A stretch of DNA of 64,000 nucleotides, taken from the NCBI GenBank assembly GCA_046328225.1, contig JAXLWZ010000012.1, positions 1 through 64,000 of the forward strand, in the 5' to 3' direction. How positions within the stretch are numbered: the first letter of the stretch is position 1; each line of letters opens with the position of its first letter. Both the position numbers and the translations under genes were made by a program. The stretch comes from Amarobacillus sp046328225. Its GTDB lineage: Bacteria; Chloroflexota; Dehalococcoidia; Tepidiformales; Tepidiformaceae. The notes beneath the pieces are model-generated. The model ran no database searches and was not told the DNA's origin. It saw only the letters and a list, made by a program, of their open reading frames with translations. Shown in pieces: positions 31,244-39,649 of the stretch.

Positions 31244-32489
31244 CGCTGAACACCTCCACGACGTGGTTGAGCGCCTCGACGAGCACGTCAATCTCGCCAG
31301 GGGTGTTGTAGATGGAGAAGCTCGCGCGGTTCGTCGCGGGCACGCCAAGCCGCCGCATGAGCAGCTGCGCGCAGTGGTGCCCGGCCCGGATCGCCACGCC
31401 GTACGCATCGACGATCGTCGAAACGTCGTGCGGGTGCGCCGAGTCCAGTTCGAATGACACCAGCCCGCTCCGGTGCTCCACGTTCGCCGGGCCGTGGAAC
31501 TTCAGCCCGGGCACCGTCCGCAGCCGGTCGAGCGCGTACGCAGTGAGGTTCACTTCGTGCGCACGGACCGCGTCCATCCCCAGGTTCGCGAGGTAGTCCA
31601 GCGCCGCCCCGAAGGCGATCACGTCCGCGATGTTCGGTGTCCCTGCCTCGAACTTGTGCGGCACATCGGCCCAGGTCGAGCTGTCTGGCTTCACGATGCT
31701 GATCATTTCGCCGCCGCCGAGGAACGGGTCCATCGCGTCGAGCAGCCCCGGGCGCGCCCAGAGAACGCCCACGCCCGTCGGCCCCAGCATCTTGTGCGAC
31801 GAAAACGCGAAGAAGTCGCAGCCGAGGTCGAGCACGTTCAGCGGCAGGTGGGGTGCGCTCTGCGCCCCGTCCACCATCACCGTCGCCCCCACTGTGCGCG
31901 CCATCGCCGCGATCTCCGCCACCGGATTGATCGTCCCGAGCACGTTCGATGCGTGCACCACCGTGACCAGCTTCGTCTTCGGCCCGATGAGCGAGCGGAG
32001 TTGGTCGAGGTCGAGATAACCGTCGTCGGTGACGGTCGCGTACCTCAGGTGCGCGCCCTTGCGCCGCGCCAGCAGCTGCCACGGCACGATGTTCGAATGG
32101 TGCTCCATCTGCGTGAGCACGATCTCGTCGCCGGCGTGGATGTGCTGGTCGCCCCACGCGCGCGCCACGAGGTTGATGGACTCCGTCGCGTTGCGCGTGA
32201 AGACGATGTCGTCCGGCCGGGGCGCGCCGATGTAGGCGGCGGCCTTCACGCGCACCCCCTCGTACTGCGCGGTCGCGCGCACCGCGAGCGCGTGGATGCC
32301 ACGGTGGATGTTCGCGTTCGTCGTCTCGTAGTAGCGAACGAGCGCGTCGATCACCTCGCGCGGCTTCTGCGTCGTCGCGGCGTTGTCGAGGTACACCAGC
32401 GGCCGGCCGTTCACCGTCTCCCCCAGGATGGGGAAGCCCGCGCGGATGGCGCTGATGTCGAGGGCGGTCGCGGTTGTCATGTCATGCAC
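31218..32489 (-). CDS. sufS: Cysteine desulfurase SufS (group II)
   Basis: This 423-residue PLP enzyme has YLDNAATTQKP, HRGIHALAVRAT, FTRNATESINLVA, QMEHHSNIVPW and the PLP lysine in FFAFSSHKMLGPTGVG. The catalytic cysteine is in RAGHHCAQ without the long loop of group I enzymes, as expected for SufS. It releases sulfur from cysteine and hands it to SufU. An ATG 9 nt downstream (32480) is an equally good start. Confidence 0.96.
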   Translation of the reverse strand: MHDMTTATALDISAIRAGFPILGETVNGRPLVYLDNAATTQKPREVIDALVRYYETTNANIHRGIHALAVRATAQYEGVRVKAAAYIGAPRPDDIVFTRNATESINLVARAWGDQHIHAGDEIVLTQMEHHSNIVPWQLLARRKGAHLRYATVTDDGYLDLDQLRSLIGPKTKLVTVVHASNVLGTINPVAEIAAMARTVGATVMVDGAQSAPHLPLNVLDLGCDFFAFSSHKMLGPTGVGVLWARPGLLDAMDPFLGGGEMISIVKPDSSTWADVPHKFEAGTPNIADVIAFGAALDYLANLGMDAVRAHEVNLTAYALDRLRTVPGLKFHGPANVEHRSGLVSFELDSAHPHDVSTIVDAYGVAIRAGHHCAQLLMRRLGVPATNRASFSIYNTPGEIDVLVEALNHVVEVFSDGDRGTAI

Positions 32490-32517
32490 CCCCCGGGCCC
32501 GGTTCGCGCCGGCCCGG

Positions 32518-33804
32518 TCATTCGGCCAGCTTCGCCTCGAGCGATTCGGCCAGCTCCGTCCGCAGCGCCTCGTCCGGCACGCGGTCCAGCACCTGCGCGA
32601 GGAAACCCGCGACCAGCAGCGCCTCCGCCTGCGCGTACGGCAGGCAGCGCGCCTGCAGGTAAAAGAGCTGCTCTTCGTCGACCGGTCCGGCCGTGGCGCC
32701 GTGGCTCGCGCGAATCACATCGTTCGTCAGGATTTCGAGCACCGGGTCGCTATCCGCCTTCGCCAACTTGCTCAGCAGCAGGTTCCGGTTCTCCTGGTTC
32801 GCATCGGCGTTCTTCGCGCCCAGCCCAACGCGCGTGAGCCCGTAGTACACCGACCGCGAACGCCCCTTCAGTGCCGACTTGAACAGCAGGTCGCTGCGCG
32901 TGTCGGCGCCCTGGTGGTCCTGCAGCGTGTAGAAATCGTGCTGTTGACGCGCCGATCCGACGCCGAGCCCGAACAGCTCGCTCGACGAGCCCCGCCCCGC
33001 GAGTGTCGACTCGATGTGCGACTTCACCACCGCTCCCCCGACGGCGAGGCTCAGGCCGTGGAGGGCCGAGTCCCGGGCCGTGATCGTTCGCTGCTCGCTG
33101 AACACGCGGGTCTTCGCCCCCCAGCGGTGCAGCGCCGTGTACCGGATCTCCGAACCCGGCCCCGGCAGGATCTCGACCACGGGCAGCGCCACGATGTCGT
33201 CGTCGGTCGAACGGAAGTCCTCGATGACGCTCACGCGGCTGTTCGCGCCGCTGACGATGAGCGTGTGTGGCGTCACCAGCGCGCGTTCGCCGTTGTACCA
33301 GCGCGCGATGCGCACCGGCAGTTCGACCTCCGCGTTCGCCGCCACGTTCACGAGCACGCCGCCCCGCAGGAACGCGTAGTGCGCCGCCGTCAGCTGGTTG
33401 CGATCGAATGGCACCGCGCTGCCCAGCGCCCCATCGATGACCGCCTGCAGCCCCGGGTCGCCGTCACGGTCGAACGCGACCGCCTTCACGCCCTCCGCGA
33501 GCAGCTCGTCGGAGACCGTGATGCCGTTCACCTGCCGCAACACGGCCGCGTAGTCGCCATCGACGACCGGCGCCTGGAAGCCGTTCGTGCTGGAGGCCGG
33601 TGTGTAGGTATCGAGGTCGAGCCCCGAAAGGTCCATGTACTTCCACGGGCGCTCGCGCGTCGTCGGCAGCGGCGTGCGCTCGATTGCCGCCGCGGCGCGA
33701 GCCCGCAGTTCCGCCATCGCGGGCGAATCGAACAGCGCTGCCCCGAGCGCGGCACTCGCCGCCGCCGTTAGCGTGCGCGGCCGTTGTTCCACAGCAGAAG
33801 TCAT
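32518..33804 (-). CDS. sufD: Fe-S scaffold component SufD
   Basis: This 428-residue right-handed beta-helix protein has SufBD family features: RVSVIEDFRSTD, DHQGADTRSDLLFKSALKGRSRSVYYGL, RNLLLSKLAKADSDPVLEI and SHGATAGPVDEEQLFYLQAR. ATG 33804 was preferred to a GTG at 33828 because GGGG lies 8 nt upstream. It forms a complex with SufB and the ATPase SufC. Confidence 0.95.
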   Translation of the reverse strand: MTSAVEQRPRTLTAAASAALGAALFDSPAMAELRARAAAAIERTPLPTTRERPWKYMDLSGLDLDTYTPASSTNGFQAPVVDGDYAAVLRQVNGITVSDELLAEGVKAVAFDRDGDPGLQAVIDGALGSAVPFDRNQLTAAHYAFLRGGVLVNVAANAEVELPVRIARWYNGERALVTPHTLIVSGANSRVSVIEDFRSTDDDIVALPVVEILPGPGSEIRYTALHRWGAKTRVFSEQRTITARDSALHGLSLAVGGAVVKSHIESTLAGRGSSSELFGLGVGSARQQHDFYTLQDHQGADTRSDLLFKSALKGRSRSVYYGLTRVGLGAKNADANQENRNLLLSKLAKADSDPVLEILTNDVIRASHGATAGPVDEEQLFYLQARCLPYAQAEALLVAGFLAQVLDRVPDEALRTELAESLEAKLAE

Positions 33805-33879
33805 TCCCTCATCCCCTTTTCGCGGCACAGGCGAGGCCCCGGCACCCCGGCGGACCGCCTGTGCCCTCGCGCGCCGGCC

Positions 33880-35286
33880 CTAGCCGACCGCCCCTTCCAT
33901 CTGCATCTCGATGAGCCGGTTGAGCTCCACCGCGTACTCCATCGGCAGCTCCTTCACGATCGGCTCGACGAACCCGTTCACGATCATCTTCGCCGCCGCT
34001 TCCTCGCTCAGCCCACGGCTCTGGAGGTAGAACAGCTGGTCCTCGCCGAGCTTCGAAACGTACGCCTCGTGCTGGATGTGCACGTCCGGCGCGTCGATTT
34101 CCATCGTGGGGTACGTGTCCGACCGCGACGTCTCATCGAGCAGCAGCGCGTCGCAGCGCACCGTCGATTTCACGTTGTCGCAGCCGTCGTACACCTTGAG
34201 CAGGCCCCGGTAGCTCGTCCGCCCGCCGTCCTTCGAAAGCGACTTCGAGATGATCGTCGAGGTCGTGTTCGGGGCCGCGTGCACGATCTTACCGCCCGCG
34301 TCCTGGTGCTGCCCTTCGCCGGCGAACGCAAGCGAGAGAATTTCACCATGGGCGCCGGGCTCCATGAGGTACACACTCGGGTACTTCATCGTCAGCTTCG
34401 AACCGAGGTTGCCGTCGACCCACTCCATGACGGCGTCCTGGTAGGCCATCGCCCGCTTCGTCACCAGGTTGTACACGTTGTTCGACCAGTTCTGGATCGT
34501 CGTGTAGCGCACCCGCGCACCCTTCTTCACGACGATTTCGACCACCGCGCTGTGCAGCGAATCGGAGCGGTACACCGGCGCCGTGCAGCCCTCGACATAG
34601 TGAACCTGGCTGCCCTCATCCGCGATGATCAGCGTGCGCTCGAACTGGCCCATGTTCTGCGTGTTGATGCGGAAGTAGGCCTGCAGCGGGACTTCGACCT
34701 TCACGCCTTTCGGGACGTAGATGAACGACCCGCCCGACCACGCCGCGCTGTTGAGCGCCGCGTACCGGTTGTCGCCCGGTGGTACCACCGTCCCGAAGTA
34801 CTCCTTGAAGATGTCCTCGTGCTCCTTCAGCCCCTGGTCGGTGCCGACGAAGATCACGCCCTGCTTCTCCAGGTCCTCGCGGATATTGTGGTACACCACT
34901 TCCGAGTCGTACTGCGCACCCACACCCGCGAGATACTTCTTCTCGGCCTCGGGAATGCCCAGCCGGTCGAACGTGTTCTTGATGTACTCCGGGACATCCT
35001 CCCACGAGCGCTCATCGCGATCGGTCGCGCGAACGTAGTAGTGGATGTCGTCGAAGTCGATTTCCTTCAGCTGTGGCGTGCCCCACGGCGGGTCCTGCTT
35101 TTCGCGGAAGGTGTCGAGTGCCCGGTGCCGGAATTCCCGCATCCAGTCGGGCTCTTCCTTCATATTCGACATCACGTCGATCAGCTCGTGGGTGAGGCCC
35201 TTGTTCGCCTTGAACAGCGCCTCGTCTTCGTCGTGGAAGCCCCACTTGTACCCTTCGTCGCGAATGAGATCGGGAGCGGAAGTCAT
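33880..35286 (-). CDS. sufB: Fe-S scaffold component SufB
   Basis: This 468-residue protein has SufB-specific motifs: GVIFVGTDQGLKEHEDIFKEYFG, SFIYVPKGVKVEVPLQAYFRIN, HYVEGCTAPVY with the conserved cysteine, RYTTIQNWSNNVYNLVTKR and YDGCDNVKSTVRCDALLLDE. Length agrees with the family. It is the cluster-building scaffold of SufBCD. The start has GGGG 8 nt upstream. Confidence 0.97.
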   Translation of the reverse strand: MTSAPDLIRDEGYKWGFHDEDEALFKANKGLTHELIDVMSNMKEEPDWMREFRHRALDTFREKQDPPWGTPQLKEIDFDDIHYYVRATDRDERSWEDVPEYIKNTFDRLGIPEAEKKYLAGVGAQYDSEVVYHNIREDLEKQGVIFVGTDQGLKEHEDIFKEYFGTVVPPGDNRYAALNSAAWSGGSFIYVPKGVKVEVPLQAYFRINTQNMGQFERTLIIADEGSQVHYVEGCTAPVYRSDSLHSAVVEIVVKKGARVRYTTIQNWSNNVYNLVTKRAMAYQDAVMEWVDGNLGSKLTMKYPSVYLMEPGAHGEILSLAFAGEGQHQDAGGKIVHAAPNTTSTIISKSLSKDGGRTSYRGLLKVYDGCDNVKSTVRCDALLLDETSRSDTYPTMEIDAPDVHIQHEAYVSKLGEDQLFYLQSRGLSEEAAAKMIVNGFVEPIVKELPMEYAVELNRLIEMQMEGAVG

Positions 35287-35309
35287 CGGTAATTCCCCTT
35301 TCGGGTGCC

Positions 35310-36068
35310 TCAGGCCGTCGCCAGGGCTGCTTCGAGCTCGTCGTAGCCGGATTCCTCCAGCTCGAGCGCGAGTTCCGGGCCACCGGAGCGCGCGATGCGC
35401 CCATCGATGAGCACGTGCACGAACTGCGGCTTGATGTAGTTCAGCAGCCGCTGGTAATGCGTGATCAGCAGCAGCCCCATTTCCGGGTTCATGAGCGCGT
35501 TCACGCCTTCGGCCACCGTGCGCAACGCGTCGATGTCGAGGCCCGAGTCCGTCTCGTCGAGCACCGCCATCGAGGGCTGGAGCATCGCCATCTGGAGCAT
35601 CTCGGCGCGCTTCTTTTCGCCGCCGCTGAAGCCATCGTTGACGTAACGGCGCGCGAAGTCCGGGTCCACCTTCAGCAGGTCCATCTTCGCGAAGAGCAGC
35701 TCGCGGAACTCGCGAATTGGCACGTCGCCGCCACGCCGGGCGTTTACCGCCTGCCGAAGGAAGTTCACCATCGTCACGCCCGGGATTGCCACCGGGTATT
35801 GGAACGCGAGGAACATCCCCAGGCGGGCGCGCTCATCGGCCGGCATCCCCAGCAGCGACTGCCCCCGGAAGAGCACCTCACCACCCGTGACGGTGTAGTT
35901 CGGGTTCCCCATGAGCACGTTCGCGAGCGTGCTTTTGCCCGATCCGTTCGGACCCATGATGGCGTGCACTTCGCCGGCGTTTATGCGCAGCGAAAGGCCC
36001 TTGAGGATCTCCTTCTCGCCGATATTGGCGCGCAGGTCCTTGATTTCGAGCAGAGGTGTGGTACTCAT
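35310..36068 (-). CDS. sufC: SufC, ABC-type ATPase of the Suf scaffold
   Basis: This 252-residue ATPase has Walker A GPNGSGKST, the Q-loop FLAFQYPVAIPG, the signature FSGGEKKRAEMLQMA, Walker B AVLDETDSGLDID and the H-loop LLITHYQRLL, all typical of SufC. It has no membrane partner and drives SufBD. The start overlaps the sufR stop as ATGA and has AGGGAG 4 nt upstream. Confidence 0.97.
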   Translation of the reverse strand: MSTTPLLEIKDLRANIGEKEILKGLSLRINAGEVHAIMGPNGSGKSTLANVLMGNPNYTVTGGEVLFRGQSLLGMPADERARLGMFLAFQYPVAIPGVTMVNFLRQAVNARRGGDVPIREFRELLFAKMDLLKVDPDFARRYVNDGFSGGEKKRAEMLQMAMLQPSMAVLDETDSGLDIDALRTVAEGVNALMNPEMGLLLITHYQRLLNYIKPQFVHVLIDGRIARSGGPELALELEESGYDELEAALATA

Positions 36069-36730
36069 CGCACTCCCTGGGGCATTTCAATGATGTCGAT
36101 CGGAATGGATTCGGCCGGCGCGCGAGCCGTGCGCACCAGGTATTCGCAAATCGGTGAGCCATCGACGATCCGATTCAGCTGTTCCACGTCGAGGCCCAGC
36201 AGCAGTTCGATGGCTTTGCGGTCGGATTCGCACGGCAGCGGCGAGATCTCCGCCGCCTTCCGGTATGGGCAGGTGCCATTCACCAGCCGGAACCCGTCGG
36301 CGTCGGCGCGCCAGCTCTCGAGGATCCCTTCCTGGCGCAGGCTCGCCGTGACGTGGCCCACCCGCTCGGCCGTCGCGTCCGTCGCCGGGACTTCCGCGCG
36401 ATGCTTCTGCGCCAGCCCTTCGGCCACGCTCGTCATAACCTGCGCGATCACGTCCTCGCGCTCGCCCAACCCGCGCAGCATCCGCTCCAGCAGGTCCGCG
36501 TTGGCCGAAGTCATCGCCCCGATCGCCCGCTCCGTGGGGTGGTAGGCATGGTAGGGACGCCCCGTCGGCTGCTTCACCATCCGCACGTCCACGAGGCCGT
36601 CGGCCCGCAGATGGTCGAGGTGCCGGCGCACCGCGGCCGTCGTGATATCGAGTTCGCCCGCGATCTCCTCGACCCTCACCTCGCGGCGTTGGACGATCAG
36701 TTCGAGGACGCGGTCCCGTGTTCCCTGCAT
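36065..36730 (-). CDS. sufR: SufR-like Fe-S-sensing repressor of the suf operon
   Basis: This 221-residue protein has an N-terminal winged helix (EEIAGELDITTAAVRRHLDHLRADGLVD). Its three C-terminal cysteines, Cys 154, Cys 167 and Cys 195, are spaced C-X12-C-X27-C. This is close to the cyanobacterial SufR layout C-X12-C-X13-C-X14-C with the middle cysteine missing. It is the first gene of the suf operon. It probably binds a 4Fe-4S cluster and derepresses the operon when the cluster is lost. Confidence 0.88.
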   Translation of the reverse strand: MQGTRDRVLELIVQRREVRVEEIAGELDITTAAVRRHLDHLRADGLVDVRMVKQPTGRPYHAYHPTERAIGAMTSANADLLERMLRGLGEREDVIAQVMTSVAEGLAQKHRAEVPATDATAERVGHVTASLRQEGILESWRADADGFRLVNGTCPYRKAAEISPLPCESDRKAIELLLGLDVEQLNRIVDGSPICEYLVRTARAPAESIPIDIIEMPQGVR

Positions 36731-36736
36731 GCTTCC

Positions 36737-36765
36737 ATCGTAGGACGCATCCCCGGTGCACTCAA
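36737..36765 (-). promoter_or_regulatory. Promoter of the suf operon
   Basis: Read leftward, TTGAGT (36765-36760), 17 nt and TACGAT (36742-36737) lie directly before sufR. The start of transcription would fall at or within a few bases of the sufR ATG, so the message may be almost leaderless. Confidence 0.6.
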
Positions 36766-36787
36766 CCTTTGTGAACCATTTTGTTGA
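36762..36787. promoter_or_regulatory. Candidate SufR operator
   Basis: TCAAC (36762-36766) and GTTGA (36783-36787) form a 5-bp inverted repeat with a 16-nt gap. It overlaps the -35 box of the suf promoter in an AT-rich patch. The match is short. Confidence 0.35.
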
Positions 36788-36815
36788 AAAAGGCGAGCCG
36801 ACCGCACAAACCCCC

Positions 36816-36847
36816 AAAACGAAGGCCCCGCGTGAGCGGGGCCTTCG
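36816..36847 (-). terminator. Rho-independent terminator of the giant secreted protein gene
   Basis: A perfect 12-bp stem CGAAGGCCCCGC/GCGGGGCCTTCG has a GTGA/TCAC loop. Read leftward it is followed by TTTTGGGGG. It lies 25 nt after the stop at 36872 and separates this gene from the suf promoter. Confidence 0.8.
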
Positions 36848-36871
36848 AGGGTGATGACCATCAATCGGGTG

Positions 36872-39649
36872 TTACTGGTCCACCTTGGTCGCGATGGTCC
36901 AGGTGACGGAGCTCGGCCCCTTGATGGCGATCCAGTAGGCCGCGCCCTGGTCGAGCGTAACCAGGTCGTTGGCACCCGGGACGTTCACACCGGTCGGGAA
37001 GTACCCGAGCCAGTCCTGCGCCGCCGCGTCCCAGCCGTACACGGCCGTGACCTGATCCGAGATGTCGTTGCCGGCGTCATTGGCGCCCGTGCCCTTGAGA
37101 GCATCGGTCACCGGGATGTTGTCCGCGCCGGTCCACGTGATCAGGCTCCAGCGGAAGTTCAGCGTGAACGTCGCCGTGCCCTGCAGGTCGATGATCTTGT
37201 CGAACCCGATGTTCCCCTCGTCGTCGTGAGCGATCACGAGCACGTTGAGGATGCCAAGCAGGCTGTTCGAGACCTTGATCCAGGCCTGGCACTCATCCGT
37301 CTGCCCCGACGCCGCAAGCGACGACTTGGGGAATTCGAGAATCTGCGTCAGCGCCGGGTCGTTCTGCTCGATCGAGAACGTGTTCACGCCCTCGGCGAAC
37401 TGGCGGCCGTTGTTGATCACGCCCGTCGGCACCGTCGGCGCCGCAGGCACCGCGTTCGTCGCCAGGATGATGCCCTCGCCCGAGTCGATCAGGAAGTCGA
37501 TCGTCTCGTCCGGGTCCTTCTGGCCACGGGTCGGGTAGTTCGTGATCTTGGTGGCGGCATCCGTCGCCGTCAGGACACTGTGCAGGAGCACCATGCCCGT
37601 GTTCGGCGTCGGCCGGCAGAAGCCATCGCGGTCCATCGCGTGGAACACGACGTACTTGTACTGGGTGTTGCCCGCCGGGTCGTTCTCAATGGTGACGTCC
37701 TTGTAGCCGCCCCAGGTCCAGGTGACGACAGCGTCGTTCGACTTGACCGGGAAGTGCTTGCCGCGGAAGTCCGGGTAGTCGGCAGTGGCGGTAATGGTGC
37801 CCTTGCCAACGGCGTCGCCAGCCTTGCACTGCTTGCCACCGCCAAGGGTGTTCGCCGCGCAGGCCGTCAGGTCGGTCTTGAAGTCGCCATTGGCGATGAC
37901 CATGAACTCGCCATGGTTGTCGCTGTAGACGACGAGGTCGCGAGCAATCGACGGGTCGGCGTAAGCCGCGCGGATGTCCGCGAGCTCAACCGCATCGTCG
38001 GTGTTCAGGGTCGGGTCGCTGATGCCCTGGCTGTTCGTGCCAATGCGGACAGCGTCCCAGAAGCTGTACGGGCCCATGCCGTTCGGGCCCGTCCCATCCG
38101 ATCCCCAGCTGTCCCAGAGGTAGCCACCACCGGAGACGACCGCCGGGAGGTACGGCGAATCGGGGATGTTCGACGCATAGAACGGGTTCGGGAAGAACTG
38201 GTCGCCGCCTGTGCCCCAGTACCCGGCGTTTTGCGTTCCGACGTAGTACACGTCGTACTTGAAGACTTCCTTGATGAAGCCGGTGCCCCGCATCTTCACG
38301 CTCAGCATGGCCGGCGGCATCGGGGCGTCCCAGCGATCGACGTCGCCGTCGCGCCAGGCCGTGTCGCGCACGAGATAGAAGTTCGACAGCGCCGCACCCG
38401 GCGAGAAGGACGGCGGATTGCTTCCGCCGATGCAGTCGTTGTACGCCGGGCCCGGCGAGCAGATGTCGATGAGGCTGTAGGGCCCCTCGAACGTCGTGGG
38501 CGATAGCACCGCCACGGGAGCGCCTGCCGCCGGGACGGCCGCCAGCGGCGTGTCCAGCGTGATGCTGAAGCCGACGATGTCCCCGGCCGCGTTCGTGATG
38601 GAATCGGCGCTGGTTACCTTGCGCGTGTTCATCACCGAGACCGGCACCGTTGTCGTGGTCACGGTGCCAACCCCGACGATCACGATCACGCCCGCCTTCA
38701 GCCCACTGGAGCTGGGGCTATTCGCGATCGCGAACCGCGAGGTGGTGTTCACCAGGGAACCACCCGTGACCGGCCAATCCGCCACGGCGGTCACGCGGTA
38801 GATGATGCCACCGGGCAGGCCGAGCATGAACCGCGTCTGCGCCGGGTCGATCATGATGTCGTAGTACGGGCGGAACTCTTCCGCCGTGCCCGTCGCCGTG
38901 CTGTTGTCCGCCTTATCGGCCGGGCCACCCGCGAGGAGCGCCCAGTCGTCCGGCATCACCCAGCGGTTCGCCGGGAGGATGTTGAGCGGGTCATCCGTGT
39001 TCACCGGTCGGCCCGAGGGGTTCTCGTTGACGAACCAGCCACGGACGCGGCCGCGAACCAGCAGGTCCTTCGAGACGTTCCAGTTCACCGAGGAGACGTC
39101 CTTGCTGGCGTCCCACGGGTTGCCCGGGGTGAAGTCCGTCAGGATCGGGCTGTTATGGTAGACGCCCTTCGAGACGTCGTCCACGAACGACACGGCCACG
39201 TTTTCGAACTTCATGTAGTAGATGACGAACGCGCGCTTCGTCACGTTCAGCACGCCGCCCCCCGGGGGGAGGCCCTGCACGGTCAGGTGGCTCTCCACGC
39301 CGACAGCCACCCTGTCGTCATAGGCGAAGACTTCGATATCGACCTGGCCCGGGTCTTCGGACTCGAAGATCACGCGGCTGATGCACGCATCCTGCGGGCG
39401 TTCGGGCGCGTCGCCGGCCTGGCTCGCATCAACGTTCACATAGATCTGATCCGTCGGATTTGCGCGGTCGGCGCGAGCTCGGAGCCCCCGAGCCGGACGG
39501 TCGCCTCGTCGGCACCGTCGAGATAGACGCCGAGCCCGGCGACGAAGTTGCCCGGACCGCTGCCCTTCGTATAGCGAATCATCTGCCCCCATCGGAACGG
39601 GCAGGTCCCGAGCGGGTCGGCCTTGATGTCGAAGTATGAGCCCAGCCAT
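36872..39649 (-). CDS. Giant secreted surface protein, second part (after an apparent frameshift)
   Basis: The open frame is 925 codons, but only the part from about 39489 leftward looks real. The first 60 or so codons are an Arg-rich shadow of the upstream frame. Real sequence begins ANPTDQIYVNVDASQAGD and runs through beta-rich domains (DACISRVIFESEDPG, VDDVSKGVYHNSPI, WGTGGDQFFPNPFY). The C-terminus (about the last 90 residues) is a compact module, RWSLITWTGADNIPV...TAVYGWDAAAQDWLGYFPTGV...DLVTLDQGAAYWIAI. It recurs in the matrixin-type protease of this window. No start or ribosome binding site of its own is seen, so the gene is probably the 3' part of the 39436-41799 gene. Confidence 0.68.
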   Translation of the reverse strand: MAGLILRHQGRPARDLPVPMGADDSLYEGQRSGQLRRRARRLSRRCRRGDRPARGLRARADRANPTDQIYVNVDASQAGDAPERPQDACISRVIFESEDPGQVDIEVFAYDDRVAVGVESHLTVQGLPPGGGVLNVTKRAFVIYYMKFENVAVSFVDDVSKGVYHNSPILTDFTPGNPWDASKDVSSVNWNVSKDLLVRGRVRGWFVNENPSGRPVNTDDPLNILPANRWVMPDDWALLAGGPADKADNSTATGTAEEFRPYYDIMIDPAQTRFMLGLPGGIIYRVTAVADWPVTGGSLVNTTSRFAIANSPSSSGLKAGVIVIVGVGTVTTTTVPVSVMNTRKVTSADSITNAAGDIVGFSITLDTPLAAVPAAGAPVAVLSPTTFEGPYSLIDICSPGPAYNDCIGGSNPPSFSPGAALSNFYLVRDTAWRDGDVDRWDAPMPPAMLSVKMRGTGFIKEVFKYDVYYVGTQNAGYWGTGGDQFFPNPFYASNIPDSPYLPAVVSGGGYLWDSWGSDGTGPNGMGPYSFWDAVRIGTNSQGISDPTLNTDDAVELADIRAAYADPSIARDLVVYSDNHGEFMVIANGDFKTDLTACAANTLGGGKQCKAGDAVGKGTITATADYPDFRGKHFPVKSNDAVVTWTWGGYKDVTIENDPAGNTQYKYVVFHAMDRDGFCRPTPNTGMVLLHSVLTATDAATKITNYPTRGQKDPDETIDFLIDSGEGIILATNAVPAAPTVPTGVINNGRQFAEGVNTFSIEQNDPALTQILEFPKSSLAASGQTDECQAWIKVSNSLLGILNVLVIAHDDEGNIGFDKIIDLQGTATFTLNFRWSLITWTGADNIPVTDALKGTGANDAGNDISDQVTAVYGWDAAAQDWLGYFPTGVNVPGANDLVTLDQGAAYWIAIKGPSSVTWTIATKVDQ

